Shown here: one piece after another, positions 16,978 to 26,238 of the stretch
Position numbering within the stretch: the stretch's first letter is position 1
Layout of the letters: every line of letters begins with the position of its first letter
Assembly: GCA_943787175.1 (NCBI GenBank)
Contig: CALSLK010000007.1
Location: 1-64,000, forward strand
Source: an uncultured Alphaproteobacteria bacterium
GTDB taxonomy: Bacteria > Pseudomonadota > Alphaproteobacteria > SP197
Direction of reading: 5' to 3'
Length of the DNA: 64,000 nt
Notes under the pieces: generated by a model
Told to the model about the DNA's origin: nothing
The model's input: the letters and a program-made list of their open reading frames with translations, nothing else
Database searches by the model: none
Made by a program: the position numbers and the translations under genes

Positions 16978-19220
16978 ACTCCCACGGAAACGCATCATCG
17001 GTTATGGCGATGAACTCTCTGTCGCGCCGGGCGAAACCATTGCATTCAAGGCTAGCTGCGAAGGTCTGGAAAGCTATGAGGCCTCGATCGTGCGTCTCAT
17101 CAGCGCCGATCTGCACCCCGATGGCCGCGGCTGGATCGACGAGCCGGTGACTTCGGATGTCGATGGCAGTTATCGCGCACGTGAGCAGGCCATTCCCGCA
17201 GGGTCCTGGGCTGTCGTGCCGGCCAAACCCTGCCTTTGTGCCGAGACCTTCACCGTCGCTGCATGGATCTGGCCCACGACCCCGCTGAAGGGCGAACAGG
17301 TGCTTGCCCGGCGCATGACACCCGATGGAACCAGAGGCTGGTCCCTGGGGATCGACAGCGCCGGCACCTTGTCGATGCAGGTCGCCACGACCCAGGGCGT
17401 GGTATCGGTCTCGACCGGCATGACGCTGGGCAACCGGGTTTGGTGTTTTGTTGGAGCGTCCGTTGATGGCGAAACCGGAACGGTCACCGTGTGGCAGCGG
17501 CCCCAGAAATCCTGGCCGGGCCATGATGCGACAGATGAAGCTCAGGCGCTCTTCAAGGGAGCTGTCCATGCTGGAGGTTTGCCGCTGACCTTTGCGGCAG
17601 CCTTCGAGCGAAAGGATGGCGAGCAGACCTTTGGGAACCGGTTTCTATAACGGCAAGATCGAGGCTCCGCGTCTCTATCGCACCGCATTGGGCGGAGCCG
17701 AGGCGCAGGCCAGACAGGAGGCGCCGGACTCCCAGAAATCGCTGATCTCGGCCTGGGATTTCGGGCGCGACATCACCGGAACCAGAATCAGCGACATCAG
17801 CGCCAACCAGGCTCATGGTCATGTTCTCAACGTGCCCACGCGCGGCATGAAAGGCCACAACTGGACCGGCGAGGTGCTGGACTGGAAGGCCGCCCCGCAT
17901 CAGTACGGCGCCATCCATTTCCACGATGACGATATCCACGATTGCGGCTGGCAGACGGATTTCTCGCTGACGGTTCCCAAGGACTGGAAGAGCGGCATTT
18001 ATGCCGCCAGGCTCCAGAGCGGCGAAGATCGGGATTACATCCCCTTTGTTGTGCTGCCACCCCGTGGTGAAGCCACCGCCGACGTGTTGTTCCTGATGCC
18101 CTCAGCAAGTTACATGGCCTATGCCAACGAACATTCCGCCAGCCATGGCGGAGGCTTCATGCAGTCGTTCTCGAACGGGCTTTCGGGGCTTTCCGCACAG
18201 GATCTGCTGCTCAACGAGCGCCCGGACCTGGGCTATTCACTCTATGACGTGCATTCCGATGGTTCCGGCGTTGCCTACAGTTCGCGCCTGCGTCCCATCC
18301 TCAATATACGGCCTGGTGTAACCAATGCCTGGGTCGGACCGGCAGGCACCTTTCCCTGGCAGTTCAACGCCGACCTGCCGTTGCTCGACTTCATGAACCA
18401 TCACGGCATCGCCTGTGATGTCGCTACTGACGAGGACCTGCATCGCGAGGGGCTGGGTCTGCTGTCGCGCTATCAGGTCGTGATGACCGGCAGCCATCCC
18501 GAATATTATTCCAAACCCATGCTGGACGGCCTGCAGGCCTATACCGAACGCGGCGGGCGCCTGATGTATCTGGGGGGCAACGGGTTCTACTGGCGCGTCG
18601 CCTATCATGCCGATCTGCCCGGCGTGCTGGAACTGCGCCGTGGCGAGGACGGCATCCGCGACTGGGTCGCCGAAGGGGGCGAGTACTATCACAGCTTCGA
18701 CGGCAGCTATGGCGGCATGTGGGAGCGCCAGGGCCGTCCGATCCACGCGCTGGCCGGGGTCGGCATGGCGGGGCAGGGCTTCGACTCCTCGACCTATTAC
18801 CGGCGCACGCCCGACAGCCATGATCCCCGTGCCGCCTTCATTTTCGAGGGCATCGAGGATGAACTCATTGGCGACTTCGGCACCGTGGGTGGTGGTGCCG
18901 CAGGCATTGAAGTCGACCGTTGTGATTTCTCGAAAGGTTCGCCGCCCAACACGCTGGTGCTAGCGTCTTCGGAAGGGCTTTCTGATACCTACTATCCAGG
19001 CCCTGAAGAGATCGACAATGCTTCGCCCTTGATCGACGGCAGCCAGAACCCCAACCTGCGTGCCGACCTGACCTTCATGGAAACATCCGGCGGCGGCGCG
19101 GTCTTTTCCACCGGCTCCATCGCCTGGATGGGAAGCCTCACGTGGAACGGCTTTGACAACAATGTCGCCCAGATCATGCGCAACGTCCTGAAGCGATTCC
19201 GGGATACCGAGCCGTTCTGA
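16967..19220 (+). CDS. N,N-dimethylformamidase beta subunit-like protein, one frameshift
   Basis: The joined product is about 750 residues, the size of the large chain of Paracoccus-type dimethylformamidase, which hydrolyses N,N-dimethylformamide to dimethylamine and formate with a mononuclear iron held by two Tyr and one Glu. The N-terminal half contains a LamG-like jelly-roll region (FTVAAWIWPTTPLKGEQVLARR, GLPLTFAAAFERKDGEQTFG); the C-terminal half is a glutamine-amidotransferase-like fold with LLDFMNHHGIACDVATDEDL, VVMTGSHPEYYS and GGRLMYLGGNGFYWRV. Tyrosines in HPEYYS and NGFYWR are plausible iron ligands. The frame changes near 17630, in a run of G. The real substrate may be another small amide, as the family is broad. 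Confidence 0.78.
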
Positions 19221-19228
19221 GAGTTGCA

Positions 19229-19256
19229 GGATCGTCGAATCAAGCTTGAAGCTGAC
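19229..19256. repeat. Solitary palindromic repeat (REP-like)
   Basis: GGATCGTCGAATCAAGC is followed by a partly complementary half ending in GCTGAC. It matches the unit seen twice near 50.8 kb (GGATCGTCGAATTAAG). It lies in the gap between the convergent dimethylformamidase-like gene and groEL. Confidence 0.5.
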
Positions 19257-19282
19257 ACGATTGAGGTTGGCAGCTACCCACG

Positions 19283-19311
19283 AAAAAGGGCCGCGGTCGA
19301 AACCGCGGCCC
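19283..19311 (-). terminator. Rho-independent terminator of groESL
   Basis: Read on the minus strand, a perfect 10-base stem GGGCCGCGGT/ACCGCGGCCC with a TTCG loop is followed by TTTTTC. It lies about 32 bases past the groEL stop. Confidence 0.85.
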
Positions 19312-19342
19312 TGATCCGTAACGGAAGGTTGGTTGGCCTGGC

Positions 19343-21009
19343 TTAGAAGCCCATGCCGCCCATACCACCCATGCCGCCCATGCCACCCATATCGGGGGCA
19401 CCTGCCGGCATCGGGGATTCCTTCTTGGGCTTCTCAGCGACCATGGCTTCCGTCGTGATCAGCAGACCGGCCACCGAAGCGGCGTCCTGCAGAGCGGTGC
19501 GCACAACCTTGGTCGGGTCGATGATGCCGGCCTTGATCAGATCGCTGTACGTCTCGGTCTGGGCATCGAAGCCGACGTTCTTGTCCTTCTGCTCCATGAT
19601 CTTGCCGGCAACCACGGCGCCGTCGAGCGCCCGCGTTCTGGCGCAATCTGACGGGCAGGAGCCTGGATCGCGCGACGCACGATCTCGACACCAACCTGCT
19701 GGTCGGCATTCTCAAGCTTCAGCTTGTCGAGAGCCTTTGTGGCCAGAAGCAGGGCTGTTCCGCCGCCGGGAACGATGCCTTCTTCGACCGCCGCACGGGT
19801 GGCGTTGAGGGCATCTTCGACGCGGTCCTTGCGCTCCTTCACTTCGACTCTCGGTCGCGCCGCCGACCTTGAGAACGGCAACACCGCCGGCCAGCTTGGC
19901 CAGACGTTCCTGCAGCTTCTCACGATCATAATCGGACGAGGTCTCCTCGGCCTGCTGGCGGATCTGGTTGCAACGGCCCTGGATCTGCTTCTTGGTGCCG
20001 GCACCATCGACGATGATCGTGTTCTCCTTGGTGATCTCGACCTTCTTGGCCGTGCCCAGCATGTCCATCGTGACATTCTCGAGCTTGATGCCGACGTCTT
20101 CGCTGATCACCTGGCCGCCGGTCAGGACAGCAATGTCCTCCAGCATGGCCTTGCGACGATCGCCAAAGCCCGGCGCCTTGACGGCCGCGACCTTCAGGCC
20201 ACCACGCAGCTTGTTGACCACCAGCGTGGCCAGAGCCTCGCCCTCGACGTCCTCGGCGATGATCAGCAGCGGACGGTTGGACTGCACGACCTGCTCGAGA
20301 ACCGGCAGCATGGCCTGCAGGTTCGAGAGCTTCTTTTCGTGGAGCATGATGAACGGATCTTCGAGATCGGCGATCATCTTCTCGGCGTTGGTCACGAAGT
20401 AGGGCGAGATGTAACCGCGGTCGAACTGCATGCCTTCCACAGTCTCGAGCTCGGTGTCGATGCCCTTGTTCTCTTCGACGGTGATCACGCCTTCCTTGCC
20501 GACGGCCTGCATGGCGCGAGCGATCATGTCGCCCATCGGTTGCATCGCCATTGGCCGAGATCGTACCCACCTGGGCGATTTCGCCTTCGGTGCTGATCTT
20601 GCGCGAACGCTTGTCGAGATCGGACACCACAGCCTTGACCGCCTGGTCGACGCCGCGGCGCAGATCCATCGGGTTCATGCCGGCGGCAACCGCCTTCGCG
20701 CCTTCACGCACGATCGCCTGGGTCAGAACCGTCGCAGTCGTGGTGCCGTCACCAGCAATGTCGTTGGTCTTGGAAGCGACCTCACGGACCATCTGGGCGC
20801 CCATGTTCTCGAACTTGTCATCGAGCTCGATTTCCTTGGCGACCGTCACACCGTCCTTGGTGATACGCGGCGCGCCGAAGGACTTGTCCAGAACCACGGT
20901 GCGGCCCTTGGGACCCAGCGTGACCTTGACAGCGTCGGCCAGAATGTCGACGCCGCGCAGCATGCGCGTCGCGTGCGTCCGCACCGAACTTCACGTCTTT
21001 AGCAGCCAT
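19343..21009 (-). CDS. groEL: Chaperonin GroEL (60 kDa), several frameshifts
   Basis: The ATP-driven chaperonin ring subunit. Seen in order: [42 protein letters not shown] with the catalytic Asp region, [17 protein letters not shown] of the apical domain, [30 protein letters not shown], and the C-terminal GGM repeat ending [14 protein letters not shown]. The chain is spread over frames, with breaks near 20968, 20550, 19850, 19650 and 19632. All segments are conserved and nothing is missing, so sequence error is more likely than a dead gene. It follows groES by 59 bases, is under the same CIRCE-controlled promoter, and ends at a strong terminator. Confidence 0.93.
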
Positions 21010-21068
21010 GTTGTTTATTCTCCTGTGTGTCTTCTTTTATGGATGTTCGTTGAAGCGGCCCAGCGGAC

Positions 21069-21383
21069 TTACTTCTTCTTGGCGCCCTTCTTGGTCGCTT
21101 CGATGACACCCATGATGTCGGATTCCTTCATGATCAGGAGTTCCTGACCATCAAGCTTCACTTCCGTGCCCGACCACTTGCCGAACAGAACGCGATCGCC
21201 AGCTTTGACGTCGAGCGCCTGAAGCTTGCCGTTTTCGTCACGTGCGCCCGGACCGACGGCGACAATCTCGCCTTCCATCGGTTTTTCCTTGGCGCTGTCT
21301 GGAATAATGATGCCGCCCGCAGTCTTTTCTTCGCCGTCTGTACGACGAACCACGACGCGGTCATGCAAAGGCCTGAAACCCAT
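21069..21383 (-). CDS. groES: Co-chaperonin GroES (10 kDa)
   Basis: A 104-residue lid subunit of the GroEL chamber. Typical features are [12 protein letters not shown] at the start, the mobile loop [21 protein letters not shown], and [26 protein letters not shown]. The ATG at 21383 follows AGGGGAGTG. It is the first gene of the groESL operon and is preceded by a CIRCE inverted repeat. Confidence 0.95.
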   Translation of the reverse strand: MGFRPLHDRVVVRRTDGEEKTAGGIIIPDSAKEKPMEGEIVAVGPGARDENGKLQALDVKAGDRVLFGKWSGTEVKLDGQELLIMKESDIMGVIEATKKGAKKK

Positions 21384-21432
21384 GTGCCACTCCCCTTTTG
21401 AATTGGCGGTTTGGATGGTGTCTCCGGGGCTG

Positions 21433-21459
21433 TTAGCACTCCCCATTGACGAGTGCCAG
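21433..21459. promoter_or_regulatory. CIRCE operator (HrcA binding site) of groESL
   Basis: TTAGCACTC at 21433-21441, a 9-base spacer, and GAGTGCCAG at 21451-21459. The left arm matches the CIRCE consensus in all nine positions, the right arm in seven of nine (consensus GAGTGCTAA). It lies about 50 bases before the groES start, where HrcA normally represses groE transcription. Confidence 0.88.
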
Positions 21460-21489
21460 ACAGATGGCGTTGCTGAGCCGCGGAGTCAA
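21460..21489 (-). promoter_or_regulatory. Probable groESL promoter
   Basis: On the minus strand TTGACT (plus positions 21484-21489) is separated by 18 bases from ATCTGT (21460-21465), directly before the CIRCE operator. The -35 is close to the sigma-70/RpoD consensus; the -10 is weak, as is usual in alphaproteobacteria. Confidence 0.5.
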
Positions 21490-21952
21490 CCCGGTAAGCG
21501 TGAATTCTGCCTGATTTTTTGCAAAAACCGACGGAACGCGCGCAATTTGACTGGATTGGAAGCGTGATCCCGGCTGGTGCCCCCTAAGTCGGTGCGCCAT
21601 GGAATTGTGATCTGATGGCCACAGATCGGCCTTAATTGGTTCCCAGATTCATACTCAAGGACGGGCTCGGGAACCTCGTTGTGCGGTCCCCTCATCACAG
21701 CGACCTGACCCGCCCAACAACGATCCGGATAGCACCCCCTGCTGTCCGGGCGTTGGCCACCAGGCCGACGCAGATTGCGCGGTGGCGCACCACCTCCTAG
21801 CGCCCCCTTTGGAACGGTCGCCACCGCGTGATCACTTTGTCTCGTCTCTGTACGTCTTTATCTCTGTAGTCTTTGCTCGGCACAGCAGTTGCGGGTTTGA
21901 TGTTTTCGGTCCTGCGGCCTATCTTCGCGCTGGTTTTCATTGGAGTGCGGGC
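21490..21952. other. Gene-free interval with a stable hairpin
   Basis: No credible gene was found in these 463 bases. The region includes a long hairpin centred at 21737: CCGGATAGCA (21725-21734), loop CCCCC, TGCTGTCCGG (21740-21749), flanked by an outer stem CCAAC (21715-21719) with GTTGG (21752-21756). This might be part of a small RNA or a transcript leader of the lipoprotein gene. A minus-strand open frame of 112 codons here has no recognisable domain and no ribosome site. Confidence 0.4.
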
Positions 21953-22771
21953 ATGGGCCGGCTGGTATCCTGTCTGGCGATTCTGGTCACATTGGCCGCG
22001 TGTGAGTCCCAGCTTCCGATCGCGCAAAGTTACGATCTCTCCTATCAGCGCAAGATGCAGGCTGCCTATCACTGGCAGGTGCTTGCCGAGGACGTCTCGA
22101 GCAAGGTGATCGAGCGCATGGAGACGCGCGCCCTACCGATCAGAATTGTGATTCAGCCGGAAGGGCCGACGACGGCCTTTTCCCAGGCTCTTGAAGACAT
22201 GCTGATCACGCAGTTCGTGGAACGCGGTCTTGTGGTTCTCTCTGTGCCCAGCCAGGACGCGATCGTGCTGACCTATGACGTTCAGGTCGTCACGCATGAG
22301 CCGGGCCGGTTTGTACGCGAAGCCCCCGGCACCTATGCATTGCTGGGCGCAGGTGTGATTGCCGTGACCAGCCTGGTCAACGACTTTTCGGTCGGCGGGC
22401 TAAGCTGGACCGTCGCCGGAGCCGCTGCTGCAGCGGAATTGGGCGCAGGCTCCTATGCCGAGGTCAGCAATACCGAGGTCATCATCAACGCTTCCCTGCT
22501 TTGGCAGGATGAATACGTCGCGCGCTACACCGACATCTATTATGTGCCCGACGATGATTCCGGGCATTACGAGGCCGAAGACGGCACCGTTGTTATTGCA
22601 GGCGACGACGGCAGTTTTTCCATCGTATATGACAGCTATCTGCGCAGTCTTACCAATGTGCGCGAGGAAGCAGAACATCGCTGTTCCCGCGACGGCCTGC
22701 TGACCTCCATCACCGGGCGCGACATGGCCCATCGTATGCAGACCGCCTATTTCCGCTGCTACACCCCCTGA
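21953..22771 (+). CDS. Putative lipoprotein (272 aa)
   Basis: The N-terminus MGRLVSCLAILVTLAAC is a lipoprotein signal with the lipobox LAAC, so the protein is probably anchored to a membrane by Cys17. The rest contains a beta/alpha region (IRIVIQPEGPTTAFSQALEDMLITQFVERGLVVL) like those of envelope assembly proteins, then a small hydrophobic patch (YALLGAGVIAVTSLV) and a beta-rich end with several Asp/Tyr pairs. The ATG at 21953 was chosen because it gives a complete lipoprotein signal. I do not recognise the family. It ends 14 bases before a solute-binding protein gene, but no functional tie is evident. Confidence 0.7.
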   Translation: MGRLVSCLAILVTLAACESQLPIAQSYDLSYQRKMQAAYHWQVLAEDVSSKVIERMETRALPIRIVIQPEGPTTAFSQALEDMLITQFVERGLVVLSVPSQDAIVLTYDVQVVTHEPGRFVREAPGTYALLGAGVIAVTSLVNDFSVGGLSWTVAGAAAAAELGAGSYAEVSNTEVIINASLLWQDEYVARYTDIYYVPDDDSGHYEAEDGTVVIAGDDGSFSIVYDSYLRSLTNVREEAEHRCSRDGLLTSITGRDMAHRMQTAYFRCYTP

Positions 22772-22785
22772 TCAACCGGAACCCT

Positions 22786-23865
22786 ATGGTGGGCATTTCA
22801 CGACGAACGCTGCTTTCAAGCCTTGCCGCGGCGGGCCTGGTTCCCGCCGCGATGACCGGGTCTGCCGGAGCGCAAACCTCAGGCAGCGATCTGAGGGTGA
22901 TGTCCTGGGCTGGATATCAGGACGGCTCCTTTCATAGGCCCTACCTTGATGCTCATGATGGCTCGCCATCGTTCACGGTCATGGACGATGAGGCCGATGC
23001 CTTGTCCAGACTGCGTGGCGGCTATCTGGCTGATGTTGCCCAGCCCTGTGCCTACAGCATTGGTACCTGGGTCAATGCCGGTGTCTTGCGCCCCATCGAT
23101 ACCGCGCGGCTTCTGCACTGGAATGACATCTGGAAACCGCTGCGCAATCTGCCCCGGGTGCTCGACAACGATCTCGACTGGTTTGTGCCGCTGGACTGGG
23201 GCGCGGGCGGCATTATCTACCGGACCGATCTGTTGCCTGATCCCGATCCCTCGTGGTGGCTGCTCTATGACGAGGATCTGGAGGGGCGCATTGCCATGCA
23301 GGCGTCATCGCAGGCCGTTGTGGGTGCTGCAGCGCTTGCCGTTGGTGTCGCTGACCCATGGTCGATGAGCAACGATGAACAGGCCGTGGTGCAGCGCCTG
23401 ATCAGTAAGCAGGCAGAGCTGGTTACCGCATTCTGGAGTGACCCCCGAGTCGCCGAGGACGGGCTTGAACGCGGTGACCTGATCGCAAGTTTTGGCACGA
23501 ACGATCTTTATGCACGTCTGTTGGCGGCAGAGGTTCCGGTCGGTTTTCTGGCGCCCAGGGAAGGATACCTGACCTGGGTTTGCGGTCTGTCTCTGCTGGC
23601 TGCTGGTCATGTAGATGAGGGCCTGGCCTATGACTTCATCGATGCCATGTTGGCGCCTGAAGCCGGCAAGGTGATCATCTCCAGCCTTGGTTTCGGCCAT
23701 GCCAATCACAAGTCATTCGACCTGGTGTCCGAAGGTTTGCTGGATCGACTGGCACTGTCCGAGCCGCGCCAAATCCTGGAAAAGAGTGAGTTTTTTGATC
23801 TGAGTACCGCCGGTGCAGGTCCGCAATATGATGCGCTGTTTCTTGGGGCGCTCGAGCAAACGTGA
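22786..23865 (+). CDS. Extracellular solute-binding protein, spermidine/putrescine (PotD)-like, first copy
   Basis: A 359-residue periplasmic binding protein. The leader MVGISRRTLLSSLAAAGLVP has a Tat-type SRRTLL motif and ends near AGAQ. The mature part follows the PotD/PotF layout: LRVMSWAGYQDGSFHRPYLDAHDG, RGGYLADVAQPCAYSIGTWVNAGVLRPIDT, WFVPLDWGAGGIIYRTDLL, GYLTWVCGLSLLAAG and a C-terminal lobe. It is about 30-35% like, and similar in layout to, the second binding protein just downstream by eye; the estimate is from visual alignment only. The pair precedes one set of permeases and an ATPase. The ligand is probably a polyamine, opine or related cation, but cannot be fixed from sequence. 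Confidence 0.85.
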   Translation: MVGISRRTLLSSLAAAGLVPAAMTGSAGAQTSGSDLRVMSWAGYQDGSFHRPYLDAHDGSPSFTVMDDEADALSRLRGGYLADVAQPCAYSIGTWVNAGVLRPIDTARLLHWNDIWKPLRNLPRVLDNDLDWFVPLDWGAGGIIYRTDLLPDPDPSWWLLYDEDLEGRIAMQASSQAVVGAAALAVGVADPWSMSNDEQAVVQRLISKQAELVTAFWSDPRVAEDGLERGDLIASFGTNDLYARLLAAEVPVGFLAPREGYLTWVCGLSLLAAGHVDEGLAYDFIDAMLAPEAGKVIISSLGFGHANHKSFDLVSEGLLDRLALSEPRQILEKSEFFDLSTAGAGPQYDALFLGALEQT

Positions 23866-23964
23866 GTCATTCAGCTTTTCAGCGCCACAATTTGCTGCAA
23901 AGATAACTGCAAGCTTTGGCATGTCTGGCTGGGGCAGGGGTTTCAACACTTAAGGGAGTGAACA

Positions 23965-25080
23965 ATGAAACGTATGGGTATTAACGAATTCCAGGACAAG
24001 CTGTTCACCGGCAAGCTGAGCCGGCGTGCAGCCCTTGGTATTATGGGCACCATGGGTGTCGCCGCAATGACGGTGACTCCGCGCGGTGTGCGTGCTGCGC
24101 AGCAGCCGCTTGTGTTTGAATGGAGCGGGTATGAACTTCCCGAGCTCTATCCGCCATATTTCGCCGCCCATGGCGAGCCTGAGTTCGCGTTTTTCGCGAG
24201 CGAGCAGGAAATGGCAACCAAGATCCGCAACGGCTTCCCGGCCGATATCACGCATCCCTGCGCTGAAAGCTGGGGACGTATGGACGACGGCGGACTGCTC
24301 AAGCCGATCGATACCGCACGTCTGTCGAACTGGGGCGACGTGTTTGCTGGCCTGCGTGACATCGATTCGATCCGCAACGCCAATGGCGACATCATGATGC
24401 TGCCGGTTGATTGGGGCAACAGCTCGATCGTCTACCGCACCGATCTCTACGAAGGTGAAGAAAGCTGGTGCATGCTGTTTGACGAGAGGTACGAAGGTCG
24501 TCTCGCAAGTTTCGATTCGGAAAGCTCCGTCATGATTGCCGGTCTTTGCCATGGTTACGGCAAGGAAGCCTTCAACATGACCGACGAAATGCTGGCCGAG
24601 ATTCGCCCGCTGGTCGAAAAGCAGGCTGGCCTGGTGCGTTTCTACTGGAACGATCAGACGGAAATCGAGACCGCTCTGGCCTCGGGTGAGATCGTCGCGG
24701 CATATGCGTGGAACTCAGCCGTCAAGTCGCTGAAGGAACAGGGCATTCCCGTGGCTTATGCCGTGCCCAAGGAAGGCATTCTGAACTGGCTGTGCGGTCT
24801 TTCGATCGTTCAGGGCGGTTCGGGCGATGATGACCTCATCTATGAATTCCTTGATGCCTGGCTCGACCCGATGGCCGGCAAGTTCCTGATCGAAGACTAT
24901 GGTTATGGCCACTCCAACAGTGTGTCGTTCCAGGTCTCTGATCCAGAGCTGGTGGCTGCGCTGGGCTTCCCCAGTGATCCGATCGAGATGCTCGACAACG
25001 GCATCGCGTTCCAGCCATACGACCCTCAGGTCCTCCAGAACATGGTCAACATGTTCGACGAGGTGAAGATTGGCCTTTAA
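23965..25080 (+). CDS. Extracellular solute-binding protein, PotD-like, second copy
   Basis: A 371-residue binding protein with a longer leader holding a Tat-type LSRRAALGIMG motif and cleavage near VRAA. Layout matches the first copy: LVFEWSGYELPELYPPYFAAHG, ITHPCAESWGRMDDGGLLKPIDTARL, MLPVDWGNSSIVYRTDLY, GILNWLCGLSIVQGG. It has a good AAGGGAG ribosome site and is followed directly by a strong terminator, which should make its transcript more abundant than the permease transcript. Two binding proteins for one transporter suggest that the system accepts two ligands, or one protein is a scavenger or sensor; this is inference. Confidence 0.87.
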   Translation: MKRMGINEFQDKLFTGKLSRRAALGIMGTMGVAAMTVTPRGVRAAQQPLVFEWSGYELPELYPPYFAAHGEPEFAFFASEQEMATKIRNGFPADITHPCAESWGRMDDGGLLKPIDTARLSNWGDVFAGLRDIDSIRNANGDIMMLPVDWGNSSIVYRTDLYEGEESWCMLFDERYEGRLASFDSESSVMIAGLCHGYGKEAFNMTDEMLAEIRPLVEKQAGLVRFYWNDQTEIETALASGEIVAAYAWNSAVKSLKEQGIPVAYAVPKEGILNWLCGLSIVQGGSGDDDLIYEFLDAWLDPMAGKFLIEDYGYGHSNSVSFQVSDPELVAALGFPSDPIEMLDNGIAFQPYDPQVLQNMVNMFDEVKIGL

Positions 25081-25103
25081 GGTCTGATCTGAACGCTGAA
25101 AAT

Positions 25104-25137
25104 GGAGGCGCGGCTTCGGTCGCGCCTCCTTCTTTTT
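25104..25137 (+). terminator. Rho-independent terminator after the second binding-protein gene
   Basis: A 9-base stem GGAGGCGCG/CGCGCCTCC encloses GCTTCGGT and is followed by TTCTTTTT. It separates the binding-protein genes from the permease genes. Confidence 0.88.
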
Positions 25138-25299
25138 ATCCACCTGCGACACCTTTTCGTTTTTGTGCGACAGGTAACAGGGTTTTCAACTGCATCCTTG
25201 CTGTGTAAAGGTAATGATGCGGAATGAGGAATTCGATGTGGTCGGAGCCGGCCATCGCGTGTTTCGCTCTTCCAGGCTTGATTAGAACGGGGTGACCAG

Positions 25300-26238
25300 A
25301 TGACTGACCAAACCCAAACAGGCGGTGCCGTCGGCTCCTATACGGAGAACACGTCGCTTGGCTTCCGCGTCAGGTCCGTATTCCTGAAGCATGAATGGCT
25401 GCGCGGCTACACGCTGCTGTCGCCTACGCTTCTGGTCATGATCTGTCTGATGTGCGTGCCGATCTTCATGCTGGTCGCCTACAGTTTCTGGACCCAGAAC
25501 TATCTCGACATCGACAAGACCTTCACCTTTGCGAACTACGAGGCCTTCTTCCAGAAGCCCATTTATGTCGCGCTTATGATGAAGTCGATCCGCATGTCGC
25601 TCTTCTGCACCGCGGTGACTCTGGTTCTTGCCTACCCCATGGCTTACTTCATCGCCTTCAAGGTGAAGAGCAACAAGCTGGTCTGGCTGATCCTGATCAC
25701 GGTCCCGTTCTGGACGAGCTACCTGCTTCGTGTGTTCGCCTGGAAAGTCATCCTGGGGTACAACGGCGTCATCAATTCCGGTCTGATCAGCCTGGGTCTG
25801 CTCAGCGAGCCGCTTCAGTTCCTGCTCTACAATCCCACTGCCGTTGTGTTGACCCTGGCACATGCCTGGGCCGCCTTCGCCATTCTGCCGATTTACGTCT
25901 CGCTTGAGAAAATCGACCGCTCGCTGCTCGAAGCCGCGACCGACCTTGGCGATACGCCGACCGAACGGTTCTGGCGCGTCACCTGGCCGCTCTCCATGCC
26001 GGGCATGGTTGCCGCAGGCCTGCTGGTCTTCATCCCGACCGTTGGTGACTACGTGACACCTAGACTTGTAGGTGGGACCACCGGCATCATGATCGGTAAC
26101 ATCGTGCAATCCCAATTCGGCAAGGCCAATAACTGGCCTATGGGAGCTGCGCTGTCCGTCATATCGATGATCCTGATTACCATTCTTGTGGTTACGTTCA
26201 TCACTTCGACCACTCGTGCCAGGGCGAAAAGCGCATGA
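25300..26238 (+). CDS. ABC transporter permease, PotB-like
   Basis: A 312-residue inner-membrane permease with six predicted helices, the first at about 37-60 (YTLLSPTLLVMICLMCVPIFM). The EAA loop that contacts the ATPase is visible as LLEAATDLGDTPTERFWRVTWPLSMPG. It belongs to the spermidine/putrescine-type importer with the PotC-like permease, which overlaps its stop by 4 bases (ATGA), and the ATPase downstream. The 220-base gap before it holds a terminator and presumably a fresh promoter, which I could not place with confidence. Confidence 0.9.
   Translation: MTDQTQTGGAVGSYTENTSLGFRVRSVFLKHEWLRGYTLLSPTLLVMICLMCVPIFMLVAYSFWTQNYLDIDKTFTFANYEAFFQKPIYVALMMKSIRMSLFCTAVTLVLAYPMAYFIAFKVKSNKLVWLILITVPFWTSYLLRVFAWKVILGYNGVINSGLISLGLLSEPLQFLLYNPTAVVLTLAHAWAAFAILPIYVSLEKIDRSLLEAATDLGDTPTERFWRVTWPLSMPGMVAAGLLVFIPTVGDYVTPRLVGGTTGIMIGNIVQSQFGKANNWPMGAALSVISMILITILVVTFITSTTRARAKSA

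Noticed and set aside
19343..21009. groEL as a genuine pseudogene
   Set aside because: All parts are conserved, the C-terminal GGM tail, promoter, CIRCE and terminator are intact, and neighbouring genes in the same patches show the same single-base errors.
21680..21720. GGTCAGGTC on the minus strand, like the conserved core of SRP RNA
   Set aside because: The following bases do not match the conserved GGAAG..GCAGCC tip loop, so I do not call ffs.
21486..21824. Minus-strand 112-codon frame upstream of groES
   Set aside because: No ribosome site or domain, and it overlaps the groESL promoter.
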